A stretch of DNA of 64,000 nt from Brevibacterium yomogidense (GCF_016107685.1 NZ_JABASY010000004.1:124001-188000), one strand, 5' to 3'; counted from the first letter of the stretch, positions 35,671 to 44,389 are shown. The notes: generated by a model not told the origin, from the sequence alone. Numbers and translations are program-made.

Positions 35671-36012
35671 TCAGAGCAGGCCGGCGACCGCTTGGGCCGC
35701 CATCGCCCCCACCGCCGCCGAGGCCGCCGTCACCACCACCCCTCCCGCCACTCCCAGCCACACGATTCGGGTACGGGCAGGCACACGGCGGTCAACGACT
35801 CGGGCACGGGCAGGCACGCGGCGGTCCGGGAAGGGGACGCGGTCTTCGGAGTCGTGGGGGCCTCGGCGACGGGGTGTGGGGGAGGCGGGCCGCCAGGGAG
35901 CGGGCCGGGGGACCGGCTCATCCGGCGGCAGCACCGGCAGGCCGTACAGGTCGACGGGCCGTCCGTCGTCTGCCGACGGGTGGGGGCCGTGCGGGTGGCG
36001 GTAGGGCTGCAC
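35671..36012 (-). CDS. Small Pro/Arg-rich tail-anchored membrane protein
   Basis: 113 residues from a GTG with AGGAGAGG six bases upstream. An N-terminal soluble part rich in Pro, Arg and His (VDLYGLPVLPPDEPVPRPAP) is followed by one C-terminal hydrophobic segment (about residues 86-110) ending the protein, so it looks tail-anchored. Two tandem 11-residue repeats DRRVPARxRxV come from a 33-nt duplication at 35764-35826. No family recognised; the good ribosome site argues for a real gene. Confidence 0.55.
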   Translation of the reverse strand: MQPYRHPHGPHPSADDGRPVDLYGLPVLPPDEPVPRPAPWRPASPTPRRRGPHDSEDRVPFPDRRVPARARVVDRRVPARTRIVWLGVAGGVVVTAASAAVGAMAAQAVAGLL

Positions 36013-36231
36013 GGATCGCCTCTCCTCGTCCCTCGGGTGCGGTGGTGTCCTCCATTCCATCCCGGCCGTGTGTGGGCGATGTGCCGGGCGTGTGACGGGT
36101 TGGCAACAGGTGGGCGCGGACAGTCCTGTCGAATCCTTGCGATTCGCGTTACCGTGAGAGGGGTCTCGTGACGGCGCGCAGTGCATCTGCGGTGATCACG
36201 GCGCGACCGGCATCGGTATGAAAGGAACAGC

Positions 36232-37461
36232 ATGGGTCTTCCCTCCGAGATCACCGCGAGCCTCGAGGAGGGCCTCGACACGCTCGTCGGGCTCTACCGC
36301 GAGTTCCACGCCACCCCGGAACTGTCGATGCAGGAGCACCGCACCGCGGAGGCGATCACCTCCCACCTGCAGTCGTACGGCCTGGAGCCGGTGAGCGTGG
36401 GCGGCACCGGTGTCGTCGCTGTCATCGAGAACGGTGACGGCCCCGTCGTCGCGTTCCGCGCGGACACCGACGGGCTCCCGATCGAAGAGGCGACCGGCCT
36501 GGACTACGCCTCGACCGCCACGGGAACGCTGCCCGACGGCACGGTCACCCCGGTCATGCACGGCTGCGGGCACGACACGCACATCAGCGCGGGCCTGGAG
36601 ATCGCCCGCCTCCTCACCACTCATCGCGAGGCGTGGGCCGGCACCGTCGTCATGCTGTTCCAGCCCGGCGAGGAGACCGCGGCCGGAGCCGTCGCCATGG
36701 TGGAGGACGGCCTGTGGGACCGCGTGCCGAACCCGGAGGCGGTCTACGGCCAGCACGTGTGGCCGGGGGTGGCGGGCACCGTCAACCTGGCGGTCGGCAC
36801 CGCGATGGCGATGGCGGACTCCCTGCGCGTGACGGTCCACGGCAGGCAGGCGCACGGTTCGCAGCCGGAGAACGCGATCGACCCGATCGTGCTGGGCGCC
36901 TCCATGGTCACCCGCCTCCAGACCGTCGTGTCCCGGGAGATCGCGGGATCCGACATGGCGGTGCTCACCGTCGGGACGTTCCACGCGGGGACGAAGGAGA
37001 ACATCATCCCCGCGAGGGCGGTCTTCGAGCTTAACATCCGCACCTTCGAAACGGACGTGCGGGAGCGCGTGCTCACCGCCGTCCGCCGCATCATCAGCGG
37101 TGAGGCGCAGGCCGCGGGCGCGCCGGAACCGGACATCGACGAGATGTACCGCTTCCCCCGCTGCTTCAACGACGAGACGGAGGCGCAGGCGATCCTCGCC
37201 GCGCTCACCGCAGAACTGGGAGAGGACCACGTGAGGCAGACAGCAGCCGTGACGGGCAGCGAGGACTTCGGTGTCTTCGCGGATTCGCTGGGGGTGCCCG
37301 GCGTCTACTGGTTCTTCGGCGGATACGCCGAACAGACCGTGGAGAGGGGCGTTCCCGGTGGGAACCACTCGCCGTTCTTCGGCCCCGACGACGTCCCCAC
37401 GACACTGACCACTGGAGTCCGCGCGGGTCTCACCGCCCTGTTCACGCGGGTGGGGAAGTGA
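36232..37461 (+). CDS. M20 family amidohydrolase (hippurate/N-acyl-amino-acid hydrolase type)
   Basis: 409 residues. M20D features: FRADTDGLPIEEATG, then MHGCGHDTHISAG with metal-binding Cys112, His114 and Asp115, FQPGEETAAGA with catalytic/metal Glu147-148, and a later SEDFG plus GGNHSPFFGPDD with the last His. It hydrolyses an N-acyl or amide bond of an amino acid. GAAAGGA precedes the ATG. The end overlaps the start of the amidase gene by four bases, so both amide-cleaving enzymes are made together. Confidence 0.88.
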   Translation: MGLPSEITASLEEGLDTLVGLYREFHATPELSMQEHRTAEAITSHLQSYGLEPVSVGGTGVVAVIENGDGPVVAFRADTDGLPIEEATGLDYASTATGTLPDGTVTPVMHGCGHDTHISAGLEIARLLTTHREAWAGTVVMLFQPGEETAAGAVAMVEDGLWDRVPNPEAVYGQHVWPGVAGTVNLAVGTAMAMADSLRVTVHGRQAHGSQPENAIDPIVLGASMVTRLQTVVSREIAGSDMAVLTVGTFHAGTKENIIPARAVFELNIRTFETDVRERVLTAVRRIISGEAQAAGAPEPDIDEMYRFPRCFNDETEAQAILAALTAELGEDHVRQTAAVTGSEDFGVFADSLGVPGVYWFFGGYAEQTVERGVPGGNHSPFFGPDDVPTTLTTGVRAGLTALFTRVGK

Positions 37462-39011
37462 CGGGCGGCGCGCCGCAGGCGCCTCGCTCCCAACCGGCCG
37501 TCGGATCCGCGCCATCCGCGGACGGCGTGATCGGGTCGTCGGTGACCGACACCTCGGCGGCGGGGTCCGCCTACGAATCCGAGCTCACGTGGCTGAGCAC
37601 GCGCCAGCTGGCGTCGAAGATCGCGTCCGGGCAGGTGTCCGCGCGGGAAGCGCTGGCCGACCACCTGGCGCGGCTGGACGCGGTGAACTCCACCCTCAAC
37701 GCCGTCGTCACCCGCGACGACGACCGCGCCTACGCGGAAGCGGACGCCGCGGACCGCGCCTACGCCCGGGGTGAGCGCCTGACACCGCTGCACGGCGTGC
37801 CCATGACCCACAAGGACACGCACGACACGGCGGGCATGCGCACGACGTACGGCTCGCCGCTGCTGGCCGACAACGTGCCGATCCGCGACGCGCTCGTCAT
37901 CGCCCGCCTCCGCGCGGCGGGTGTTGTGACGACCGGCAAGTCGAACGTGCCAGAGTTCGCGGCCGGCTCGCACACGTACAACCCGCTGTTCGGCACGACC
38001 GTGAACCCGTACGACACGACGAAGTCCGCCGCCGGGTCGTCCGGTGGCGCCGCGGCTGCGATCGCGGCGGGCGTCCAGGCGTCCGGCGACGGTTCCGACA
38101 TGGGCGGATCGCTGCGCACCCCCGGGTCGTTCAACAACATCGTCGGCATGCGGCCGACCAACGGGCGGATCCCGCACGCGCTGCCCGGCAGGCCGTGGGC
38201 GTGGCTGGGACAGTCCGGCTTCATGGCGCGCACGGTGGCGGACGTCGCCCTGCTCATGTCCGCGGGCTGCGGTCCGACGGCGGGGGCACCGGCCTCCCTG
38301 CAGGAGCCGGGCTCCGTGTTCGACCGTCCGGAGTTCCGCTACCCCTACGACCACCGTCCCGGGGCGGGACTGCGGGGCATGCGGATCGGCTTCTCGACGG
38401 ACCTGGGCGGTCTCATCCGGGTCGAGTCCGCCGTCGCCGAGGTCGTCGACCGCACCGCGGACTCCCTCACCATCGGTGGCGGTCACGTCGACGGCCTGGT
38501 GCCGGATCTCAGGGACGCGGACGAAGTCTTCCGCGTCACCCGCGCCTACGACTTCGCGGCGACCTACGGCACCACCGTGCGGGACAACCCGGACCGCGTG
38601 AAGGAGGCCGTCGTCTGGAACACGGAGATGGGGCTCAACCTCACCGTGGACGAACTCGTGTCCGCAGAGGCGGCACGCGGTCGCCTGCAGGGCGCGATCG
38701 AGACGTACTTCGCCCACCACGACCTGCTGGTGCTCACCGCCAGCCAGGTGGCCCCGTTCGACAAGGACCTCGAGTACCCGACGGACATCGACGGGGAGCC
38801 GATGGACGACTACCTCGAATGGATGCGGGCCGCGACGATCATTTCTGCGACCGGCTGCCCGTCCGTGTCCGTGCCTGCCGGGTTCACCCGCGACGGGCTG
38901 CCGGTGGGAGTGCAGCTCGTGGCGGCGCCCGGGAAGGACGTGGAGCTGCTGCTGGCGGCCCAGGCGTTCGAGGAGCTCACCGAGCACCACCTGCGCAGGC
39001 CCAGCCTGTAA
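37458..39011 (+). CDS. Amidase (amidase-signature family)
   Basis: 517 residues. The Ser-cisSer-Lys triad is visible: Lys119 in MTHKDTHDTAG, the cis-Ser in SAAGSSGGAAAAIAAG (about residue 195) and the nucleophile Ser in DGSDMGGSLRTPGSFN (about residue 219). The remainder fits aryl/aliphatic amidases or the AtzF-GatA group without the partner subunits. The GTG start (GTGA overlap with the upstream stop) implies coupling to the M20 hydrolase, suggesting stepwise breakdown of an amide compound. Confidence 0.87.
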   Translation: MTGGAPQAPRSQPAVGSAPSADGVIGSSVTDTSAAGSAYESELTWLSTRQLASKIASGQVSAREALADHLARLDAVNSTLNAVVTRDDDRAYAEADAADRAYARGERLTPLHGVPMTHKDTHDTAGMRTTYGSPLLADNVPIRDALVIARLRAAGVVTTGKSNVPEFAAGSHTYNPLFGTTVNPYDTTKSAAGSSGGAAAAIAAGVQASGDGSDMGGSLRTPGSFNNIVGMRPTNGRIPHALPGRPWAWLGQSGFMARTVADVALLMSAGCGPTAGAPASLQEPGSVFDRPEFRYPYDHRPGAGLRGMRIGFSTDLGGLIRVESAVAEVVDRTADSLTIGGGHVDGLVPDLRDADEVFRVTRAYDFAATYGTTVRDNPDRVKEAVVWNTEMGLNLTVDELVSAEAARGRLQGAIETYFAHHDLLVLTASQVAPFDKDLEYPTDIDGEPMDDYLEWMRAATIISATGCPSVSVPAGFTRDGLPVGVQLVAAPGKDVELLLAAQAFEELTEHHLRRPSL

Positions 39012-39037
39012 GGGCGGGGGCAGCCCCCGCCTGCGGA

Positions 39038-39064
39038 GGTGGGCGCAGGTCCGGCCGGTGGAGG
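39038..39064. repeat. 27-bp direct repeat, left copy
   Basis: Identical to 39507-39533. The two copies bracket the 111-bp repeat array; the right copy touches the 3' end of tRNA-Cys. Core: GGCGCAGGTCCGGCCGG. Confidence 0.85.
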
Positions 39065-39120
39065 AGGAGCCCGGCCCGGCCTGTGGAGGAGGGTGCGGGC
39101 CCTGCCTGTGGAGACGGGCG

Positions 39121-39453
39121 CGCGCTGGCTGCGGCGAGTGAGTTGAATTCGGCCCGCTGTGCGGTCAGCAGGGACGATTCGAACTCACTCGGTGGTGGAG
39201 CGTGCGTGAGCCATGGGTGGTAGGACGCCCGCGCGCTGGCTGCGGCGAGTGAGTTGAATTCGGCCCGCTGTGCGGTCAGCAGGGACGATTCGAACTCACT
39301 CGGTGGTGGAGCGTGCGTGAGCCATGGGTGGTAGGACGCCCGCGCGCTGGCTGCGGCGAGTGAGTTGAATTCGGCCCGCTGTGCGGTCAGCAGGGACGAT
39401 TCGAACTCACTCGATGGCGGACTGAGCGTGAGCCATGGGTGGTAGGACGCCCG
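39121..39453. repeat. 111-bp tandem repeat array, three copies
   Basis: Units start at 39121, 39232 and 39343. The first two are identical over nearly the whole length; the third diverges in its last 45 bases. Each unit contains a 55-nt element (39136-39190, 39247-39301, 39358-39412) with inverted ends GAGTGAGTT/AACTCACTC, also found singly at 29498. The 519 bases from 39012 to 39530 contain no gene; smaller GTGGAGG-type repeats flank the array. Confidence 0.88.
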
Positions 39454-39506
39454 TGAACTATGGGAGGACGCCCGTGGACCATGGGTGGGAGGACAGAGGC
39501 CGTGGG

Positions 39507-39533
39507 GGTGGGCGCAGGTCCGGCCGGTGGAGG
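39507..39533. repeat. 27-bp direct repeat, right copy
   Basis: Identical to 39038-39064 and overlapping the last three bases of tRNA-Cys. Spacing between copies is 469 bp. Too little tRNA sequence is included for a classical attachment site. Confidence 0.85.
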
Positions 39534-39601
39534 TGGGGGCAGGATTCGAACCTGCATGCACGACGTTGCAAGCCGTGACCTAGCCATTCGGTCACCCCAC
39601 C
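39531..39601 (-). tRNA. tRNA-Cys (GCA)
   Basis: On the minus strand the sequence folds into a cloverleaf: acceptor GGTGGGG/CCCCACC, anticodon stem ACGGC/GTCGT around the loop TTGCAAC (anticodon GCA), a 4-base variable loop, and T arm GCAGG-TTCGAAT-CCTGC. The discriminator base is U, as expected for tRNA-Cys. CCA is not encoded. Confidence 0.93.
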
Positions 39602-39688
39602 GCGAATGCTCTTCCATCATGGCAGATGCCCTGACGACGGGAGCCCCCACCCCGCGTGAACAGGCAGACAGGGGCTATGGCAGTCCTC

Positions 39689-40006
39689 TCAGAGGCTGCC
39701 GACCTCGATGAGGAGTACGCCGCCTGCGATGAGGACGATGCCCAGGCCCATGAGCCAGGTGAGGGGTTCGCGGAAGAGAAGTGTGCTCAGCACTGCGGTG
39801 AGGGCCACGCCCACGGCGGCCCAGATGCCGTACGCGACCCCCAGTGGCATGCCGTGGACCAGTGTGAGCGCCAGCAGCATGAAAGCGGCCGTGTAACCGC
39901 CCACCACTCCCGCGTACCAGCGCTTCTTCTCCATCGCGAGGCGCAGGCTCAGAGTGCCGGACACCTCGCACACGATCGCGCCGATGAGGAACAGCCACGC
40001 TGTCAT
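39689..40006 (-). CDS. SMR family efflux protein, subunit 2
   Basis: 105 residues, four transmembrane helices of the small multidrug resistance family. The essential membrane Glu is in FLIGAIVCEVSGTLSLRLA (about residue 14); GMPLGVAYGIWAAVGVALTA is the family signature. Its start overlaps the stop of the preceding SMR gene by four bases, so the two form a paired, probably heterodimeric, exporter such as EbrAB. Substrates could be quaternary ammonium compounds; not determined. Confidence 0.87.
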   Translation of the reverse strand: MTAWLFLIGAIVCEVSGTLSLRLAMEKKRWYAGVVGGYTAAFMLLALTLVHGMPLGVAYGIWAAVGVALTAVLSTLLFREPLTWLMGLGIVLIAGGVLLIEVGSL

Positions 40007-40440
40007 GAGGAACCCTCCCCGGTCGTGGGGTCTGGACGTACGGCGGCTTCGCCCTCGGCGTCCTGTCGGCACTGTGCGCCTGTCCGCCGCTGCGCTGCCT
40101 GCGACCCGACCTCGACGCACAGCACACCGGCCATGACGACGATGATCCCCAGCCCCATGACCGGTGTGAGCGGTTCGTCGAACAGCACGAGTGACAGGAG
40201 CGCGGTGAGCGCGACTCCGGACGCCGCCCACACTCCGTAGGCGACGCCCAGTGGCATGCCCGTGCGCAGGACGAGGGCGAGCAGCGTGAAGGCCCCGGTG
40301 TAGCCCACGGCGACCACGGCGTAGAGCGCGGGGACCTCGAGGGCACCCTTGAGGGAGAGGGATCCGGAGACCTCGGCGATGATCGCTCCCAGCAGGAGCA
40401 GGGCACCCCGCATCCGGGCGCTCAGAGGGGGGAAGGGCAT
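40003..40440 (-). CDS. SMR family efflux protein, subunit 1
   Basis: 145 residues: an SMR core with the Glu in LGAIIAEVSGSLSLKGA and GMPLGVAYGVWAASGVALTA, followed by a 40-residue polar tail absent from the partner (RRTGAQCRQDAEGEAAVRP). Paired SMR systems often have one longer, asymmetric subunit. The ATG at 40440 is used; an internal ATG (40413) begins directly at the first helix and lacks a clear ribosome site. No guanidine riboswitch is recognised upstream. Confidence 0.84.
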   Translation of the reverse strand: MPFPPLSARMRGALLLLGAIIAEVSGSLSLKGALEVPALYAVVAVGYTGAFTLLALVLRTGMPLGVAYGVWAASGVALTALLSLVLFDEPLTPVMGLGIIVVMAGVLCVEVGSQAAQRRTGAQCRQDAEGEAAVRPDPTTGEGSS

Positions 40441-40535
40441 GCGTTCCAGCCTAGCGATGCCTGCCCAGCAACGCCTGCCCACCGGCGCCTGCCCAGCAAA
40501 GTCAGCCGAGCGGCGCCCGCTCACCGGTGTCTGGT

Positions 40536-40597
40536 ACCTACGTCCGCGTACAGGACCGGTCCAAGCGCGTGGAGCGGCCCTGTACGCGGACGTAGGT
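40536..40597. repeat. Long inverted repeat in a divergent intergenic region
   Basis: Perfect 19-bp arms ACCTACGTCCGCGTACAGG and its complement, 24 bases apart, with three more pairs inside. It lies between the SMR pair (minus) and the XRE-TetR gene (plus), so it is not a simple terminator for either. It could be a transcribed leader hairpin or a dispersed palindrome. The rest of 40441-40786 shows CCTGCCCA repeats and no gene. Confidence 0.75.
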
Positions 40598-40786
40598 GGC
40601 GGGTGTGGGGACCTCGTCGCCGGGCGGTGAGATCCACTGGCGAAGAGGGCTGAAGCTACTTCTGAGTATCGGCAGGGTGACCAGCGGATTCACAGGGAAT
40701 GATCGGGCTGCGCGGAACTTGCGATGTGACCTGAACCTGAATTAGTGACTTGCGATTGGCGCAAGACGCCCGTACGCTCGAGTGTT

Positions 40787-41863
40787 GTGGACGATCAGGA
40801 GAGCGTGAAAACGCGGCGAGTGGCACCGGTGATCCGGGCACCTGAACTGTCCGCACGCTTCCGCACGGCCGTGCAGGGTTCCGGCATGGCCCAGCGGGAC
40901 GTCGCCCGTGCGATCGGCATGGACGAGACGAAACTGTCGAAGTCCCTGTCCGGTGCGCGCAGGTTCCAGCCGGACGAGCTCTTCACCTTCGCGACCGTCA
41001 CGGGTGTGACGGTGAGCTGGCTGCTCACCGGCACGGATTCGGACGGGGAGCTCACCGCGGCGCCGGCGGCGGCCGCTCTGCCCGCCAAGGTGCCGAACGC
41101 TCCGGCGGATCGCGGGCTGAGGCGCCGCCGCATCATCGAGGAGGCCTGGAACCTCTTCGCCGAACGCGGCTACGACCACGTGCGCATGGCCGACATCGCG
41201 CAGGCCGCGGACGTGTCCGCACCTGCCGTGAACTACCACTTCACCAGCAAGTGGGAGATCTTCGTCGAATCCATGCGCTACAGCGTCAAACTCGCGTACG
41301 ACCGCCAGCTGGCCGAACTGGGTGAGATCGCTGACCCGGTCGAACGGCTGCGGGCGCTCGTGCAGATGCAGATGCCGCATGCGGAGGTCGAGCGCAAGGA
41401 GTGGTCCATCTGGGTCCAGATGTGGGCGGCGGCCGCGACCAGTGAGGCCGCTCAGGCGGAACACGCGAACAGCTACAGCCGCTGGGAGCGGACCGTCCGC
41501 GACGTCGTCGCGGAGTGCATCGAGGCGGGAGCGTTCCGTCCGATGCCGCTGGAGTCGACGGTGCTGACCCTCACGGGTCTCATCGACGGACTGGGCATCC
41601 GCGTCCTGTCGGGGCTGCTGTCCTCGGCGGACATGCGCGCTACTGTCCTCGACCACATCGACGACCACCTCGTCGCTGAACCGCACGGCCCACCAGGACG
41701 CCACGACCCAGCTGAATCGCACGACCCACCAGGACGCCACGGCCCACCAGGACGCCACGACCCAGCAGAACCGCACGACGACGTACCCGAACCCCACGAC
41801 ATCGCAACACCCCGTGCCGGTGGCAGTGCCGCCGGCGACCAGCTTGAAAGGACTTCGCCATGA
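40787..41863 (+). CDS. Fused XRE-TetR transcriptional regulator
   Basis: About 358 residues from a GTG (another GTG six codons later is possible; neither has ideal spacing). Residues about 10-75 form an XRE/Cro-type helix-turn-helix: [20 protein letters not shown] and [20 protein letters not shown]. Residues about 105-165 form a TetR DNA-binding domain: [40 protein letters not shown]. An all-helical ligand domain follows, then a tail of five 6-residue repeats ([12 protein letters not shown] type, 41684-41773). Two DNA-binding domains in one chain is unusual. Its stop overlaps the BKACE start (ATGA), tying it to the carnitine-type genes. Confidence 0.82.
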   Translation: MDDQESVKTRRVAPVIRAPELSARFRTAVQGSGMAQRDVARAIGMDETKLSKSLSGARRFQPDELFTFATVTGVTVSWLLTGTDSDGELTAAPAAAALPAKVPNAPADRGLRRRRIIEEAWNLFAERGYDHVRMADIAQAADVSAPAVNYHFTSKWEIFVESMRYSVKLAYDRQLAELGEIADPVERLRALVQMQMPHAEVERKEWSIWVQMWAAAATSEAAQAEHANSYSRWERTVRDVVAECIEAGAFRPMPLESTVLTLTGLIDGLGIRVLSGLLSSADMRATVLDHIDDHLVAEPHGPPGRHDPAESHDPPGRHGPPGRHDPAEPHDDVPEPHDIATPRAGGSAAGDQLERTSP

Positions 41864-42798
41864 ACCGTCATGTCATCCTCACGTGTGCCCTCACAGGCGC
41901 CGGCGACACCGCCGGCAGGAGCGAGCACGTTCCCGTCACTCCGCAGGAGATCGCCGATTCGGGCATCGCTGCGGCGCGGGCCGGGGCGTCGATCATCCAC
42001 ATCCACGTCCGTGACCCGCAGACCAAGCAGGGTTCGCGGGACACGGAGCTCTACGCGGAGGTCGCGCGTCTCATCCGCGCCTCCGACGTCGATCCCGTCA
42101 TCAACATGACGGCCGGCATGGGCGGCGACCTGGTCGTCGACCCGGAGGAGCCCACGCGGCAGCTCGAGGGCACCGACCTGGTGAGCCAGGCGGAGCGCCT
42201 CAAGCACGTGGAGGTCCTGCGCCCAGAGATCTGCACGCTGGACTGCGGCACCCTCAACTTCGGTGAGGGGTCGAACACGTACATCTCCACCCCGGACATG
42301 ATGCGCGCCGGTGCGGCACGCATCCGTGAGCTGGGTGTGAAGCCGGAGCTGGAGATCTTCGACACCGGCAACCTGTGGTTCGCGAACGTCATGTACGAAG
42401 AGGGTCTGCTGGACGATCCGCCGTTCTACCAGCTGTGCCAGGGCATCCCGTATGGCGCCCCGGTGGACACGGGCCTGCTCACCGCGATGGTGAACATGCT
42501 GCCGAAGACGGCAGAGTTCACGGCGTTCGCGATCGGCCGCAACCAGCTGCCGTGGGTCGCGCAGGCGGTGCTGGCCGGTGGTCACGTGCGTGTGGGGCTG
42601 GAGGACAACCTCTACCTGTCGAGGGGTGTGAAGGCCACGAACGCGCAGCTGACGGAGCGTGCCGCGAGCATCATCGAGAACATGGGTGCGGCTGTCGCCA
42701 CACCGGACGAGGCGCGTCAGATGCTCGGCCTGCCGGTCGAGGTCGACAAGCGCGCCAGCGCACACGCCACCCACCCCGCACTCGCCCAGGAGGCCTGA
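41860..42798 (+). CDS. BKACE family beta-keto acid cleavage enzyme (candidate 3-dehydrocarnitine cleavage)
   Basis: 312 residues of the former DUF849 family. The zinc-binding pair His47/His49 is in [11 protein letters not shown], with Glu248 in [13 protein letters not shown] as further ligand; [20 protein letters not shown] is the typical start. BKACE enzymes condense a beta-keto acid with acetyl-CoA and split it into acetoacetate and a new CoA ester. With an L-carnitine dehydrogenase-like gene and a hotdog thioesterase directly downstream, the known precedent is 3-dehydrocarnitine to betainyl-CoA. Specificity is inferred from context. Confidence 0.85.
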   Translation: MNRHVILTCALTGAGDTAGRSEHVPVTPQEIADSGIAAARAGASIIHIHVRDPQTKQGSRDTELYAEVARLIRASDVDPVINMTAGMGGDLVVDPEEPTRQLEGTDLVSQAERLKHVEVLRPEICTLDCGTLNFGEGSNTYISTPDMMRAGAARIRELGVKPELEIFDTGNLWFANVMYEEGLLDDPPFYQLCQGIPYGAPVDTGLLTAMVNMLPKTAEFTAFAIGRNQLPWVAQAVLAGGHVRVGLEDNLYLSRGVKATNAQLTERAASIIENMGAAVATPDEARQMLGLPVEVDKRASAHATHPALAQEA

Positions 42799-42801
42799 GA
42801 C

Positions 42802-43818
42802 ATGCAGCTTCGCCCTATCGACTCGATCGACACCGTCGCCTGCGTGGGCGCGGGCACGATCGGCGGCGGCTGGGTCGCCTACTTCCTGGCCCGCGGCCTG
42901 CGGGTCCGTGTCTGGGACCCCAGCCCCGTCGCCGCTGAGAAGCTGAGCCGCCTCATCGAGACGGCTTGGCCGGCGCTCACCCGCCTGGGCCTGGCCGACG
43001 GCGCGGACAAGGATGCGTGGAGCATCCACACGGACCTCGCCGAGGCGCTGGACGGCGCTGGCTTCGTCCAGGAGTCCGCTCCGGAGGACCTCACGATGAA
43101 GCAGGAGCTTCTTGCTGGGGTCGCCCGGGCCGCAGCCGAGGACGTGGTCATCTCCTCGTCGACCTCCGGCTACCCGATGACGGACATGGCTGCGCTCGCC
43201 GCGGAGGAGGGGCTGGCCGACCGTCTGGTGGTGGGGCACCCCTTCAACCCGCCGTACCTCATCCCTCTCGTCGAGGTCGTCGGTGGTGAGCGCACCGCGC
43301 CCGAGGCCGTCGACTGGGCCGCTGACTGGTTCCGGTTCATCGGGAAGTCCGTCATCAAGATGGACCGCGAGGTCCCCGGCTTCATCGCGAACCGCCTGCA
43401 GGAGGCGCTGTGGCGCGAGGCGCTGCACATGGTGAACGAGGGGGAGGCGACGGTCGAGCAGATCGACCGTGCCATCACGGACGGGCCGGGTCTGCGCTGG
43501 CCGATCCAGGGGCCGATGCTCACGTTCGCGCTGGCCGGAGGCGAAGGCGGCATGGCCCACATGCTCGACCACTTCGGTCCGTCGCTTCTGTCGCCGTGGA
43601 CGCGACTCGACGCCCCGGAACTCACCCAGCAGCTGCGTGACGCCGTGGTCGCGGGGTGCGACGACGAAGCGGACGGCCGGTCCTTCCAGGACCTCGTCAC
43701 CGCCCGTGATGCGGCGATCATCGACATCCGCCGGCTGGTGGGCGAGCTGCGCTCGACCCTCCCCGGCGCCGTCGAGCGCGACGGAACCGGCGCGCAGTCG
43801 GACGGGAGCGCCGCATGA
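42802..43818 (+). CDS. L-carnitine 3-dehydrogenase-like protein
   Basis: 338 residues. NAD-binding VGAGTIGGGWVAYFLARGL (GxGxxG at 16-21), GFVQESAPEDLTMKQ, the catalytic region VGHPFNPPYLIPLVEVVGGE, and a C-terminal GPGLRWPIQGPMLTFALAGG segment that is characteristic of carnitine dehydrogenases. It would oxidise L-carnitine to 3-dehydrocarnitine with NAD. It begins three bases after the BKACE stop and overlaps the thioesterase start by four bases, so the three are translated as a unit. Confidence 0.84.
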   Translation: MQLRPIDSIDTVACVGAGTIGGGWVAYFLARGLRVRVWDPSPVAAEKLSRLIETAWPALTRLGLADGADKDAWSIHTDLAEALDGAGFVQESAPEDLTMKQELLAGVARAAAEDVVISSSTSGYPMTDMAALAAEEGLADRLVVGHPFNPPYLIPLVEVVGGERTAPEAVDWAADWFRFIGKSVIKMDREVPGFIANRLQEALWREALHMVNEGEATVEQIDRAITDGPGLRWPIQGPMLTFALAGGEGGMAHMLDHFGPSLLSPWTRLDAPELTQQLRDAVVAGCDDEADGRSFQDLVTARDAAIIDIRRLVGELRSTLPGAVERDGTGAQSDGSAA

Positions 43819-44300
43819 GCGACTCGACACCGTCGGAGACCACGAAACCCTCGGAGACCACGACGCTCTCCACGTATCAGACTCCGGTCCGCGAGGACTG
43901 GATCGACTACAACGGGCACCTGTCCGAGGCCTACTACGTCCTGGTGTTCGGGTTCGCGACGGACACCGCGATGGACGTCCTGGGGCTGGGCGCCGACTAC
44001 CGCGAGACGACCGGCTGCTCGCTCTACACCGTCGAAGCACACGTCCGCTACCTCCAAGAGGTGGACGGTGACGCGCGCCTGAGCGTGCGCACCCTGCTCG
44101 TGGGCGACGCGGAGAAGAAGCTGCACCTCGCCCACGAGATGTACGTGGGCGACGACCTGGTCGCGACAGAGGAGATCCTCGGGATCCACGTCGACCAGGG
44201 GGACGGCCGGGCGACGGTCCTGCCGGAGGCGACCCGCGCCTCGGCGGCGGAGCACCGGGTGGAGCCGCCCGCATGGGTCGGGAGGTCCGTCCGGGTCTGA
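43815..44300 (+). CDS. Hotdog thioesterase (candidate betainyl-CoA thioesterase)
   Basis: 161 residues, single 4HBT-like domain: VREDWIDYNGHLSEAYYVLV with Asp31 and His35 at the usual active-site positions, then LYTVEAHVRYLQEVDGDARL and LHLAHEMYVGDDLVATEE. In carnitine degraders the same domain is often fused to carnitine dehydrogenase; here it is a separate, translationally coupled gene. It would release glycine betaine from betainyl-CoA. The first 20 residues are a Ser/Thr-rich leader. Confidence 0.8.
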   Translation: MSDSTPSETTKPSETTTLSTYQTPVREDWIDYNGHLSEAYYVLVFGFATDTAMDVLGLGADYRETTGCSLYTVEAHVRYLQEVDGDARLSVRTLLVGDAEKKLHLAHEMYVGDDLVATEEILGIHVDQGDGRATVLPEATRASAAEHRVEPPAWVGRSVRV

Positions 44301-44389
44301 CACCGCTGACACGACACGAGTGGGCCGATGGCGGCCCACCGACACTGCATGCGCGCACGCTGCGCGGAGGAAACGAAAGGGAAGACACG

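Noticed and set aside
39121..39453. CRISPR-like regularly spaced repeats
   Set aside because: The units are contiguous 111-bp copies without variable spacers, and no cas genes are present.
39507..39601. Phage or integrative-element attachment site at tRNA-Cys
   Set aside because: The direct repeat covers only three bases of the tRNA and there is no integrase or mobile gene nearby.
40441..40786. Guanidine riboswitch controlling the SMR pair
   Set aside because: The inverted repeat present does not show recognisable guanidine-I, -II or -III core sequences.
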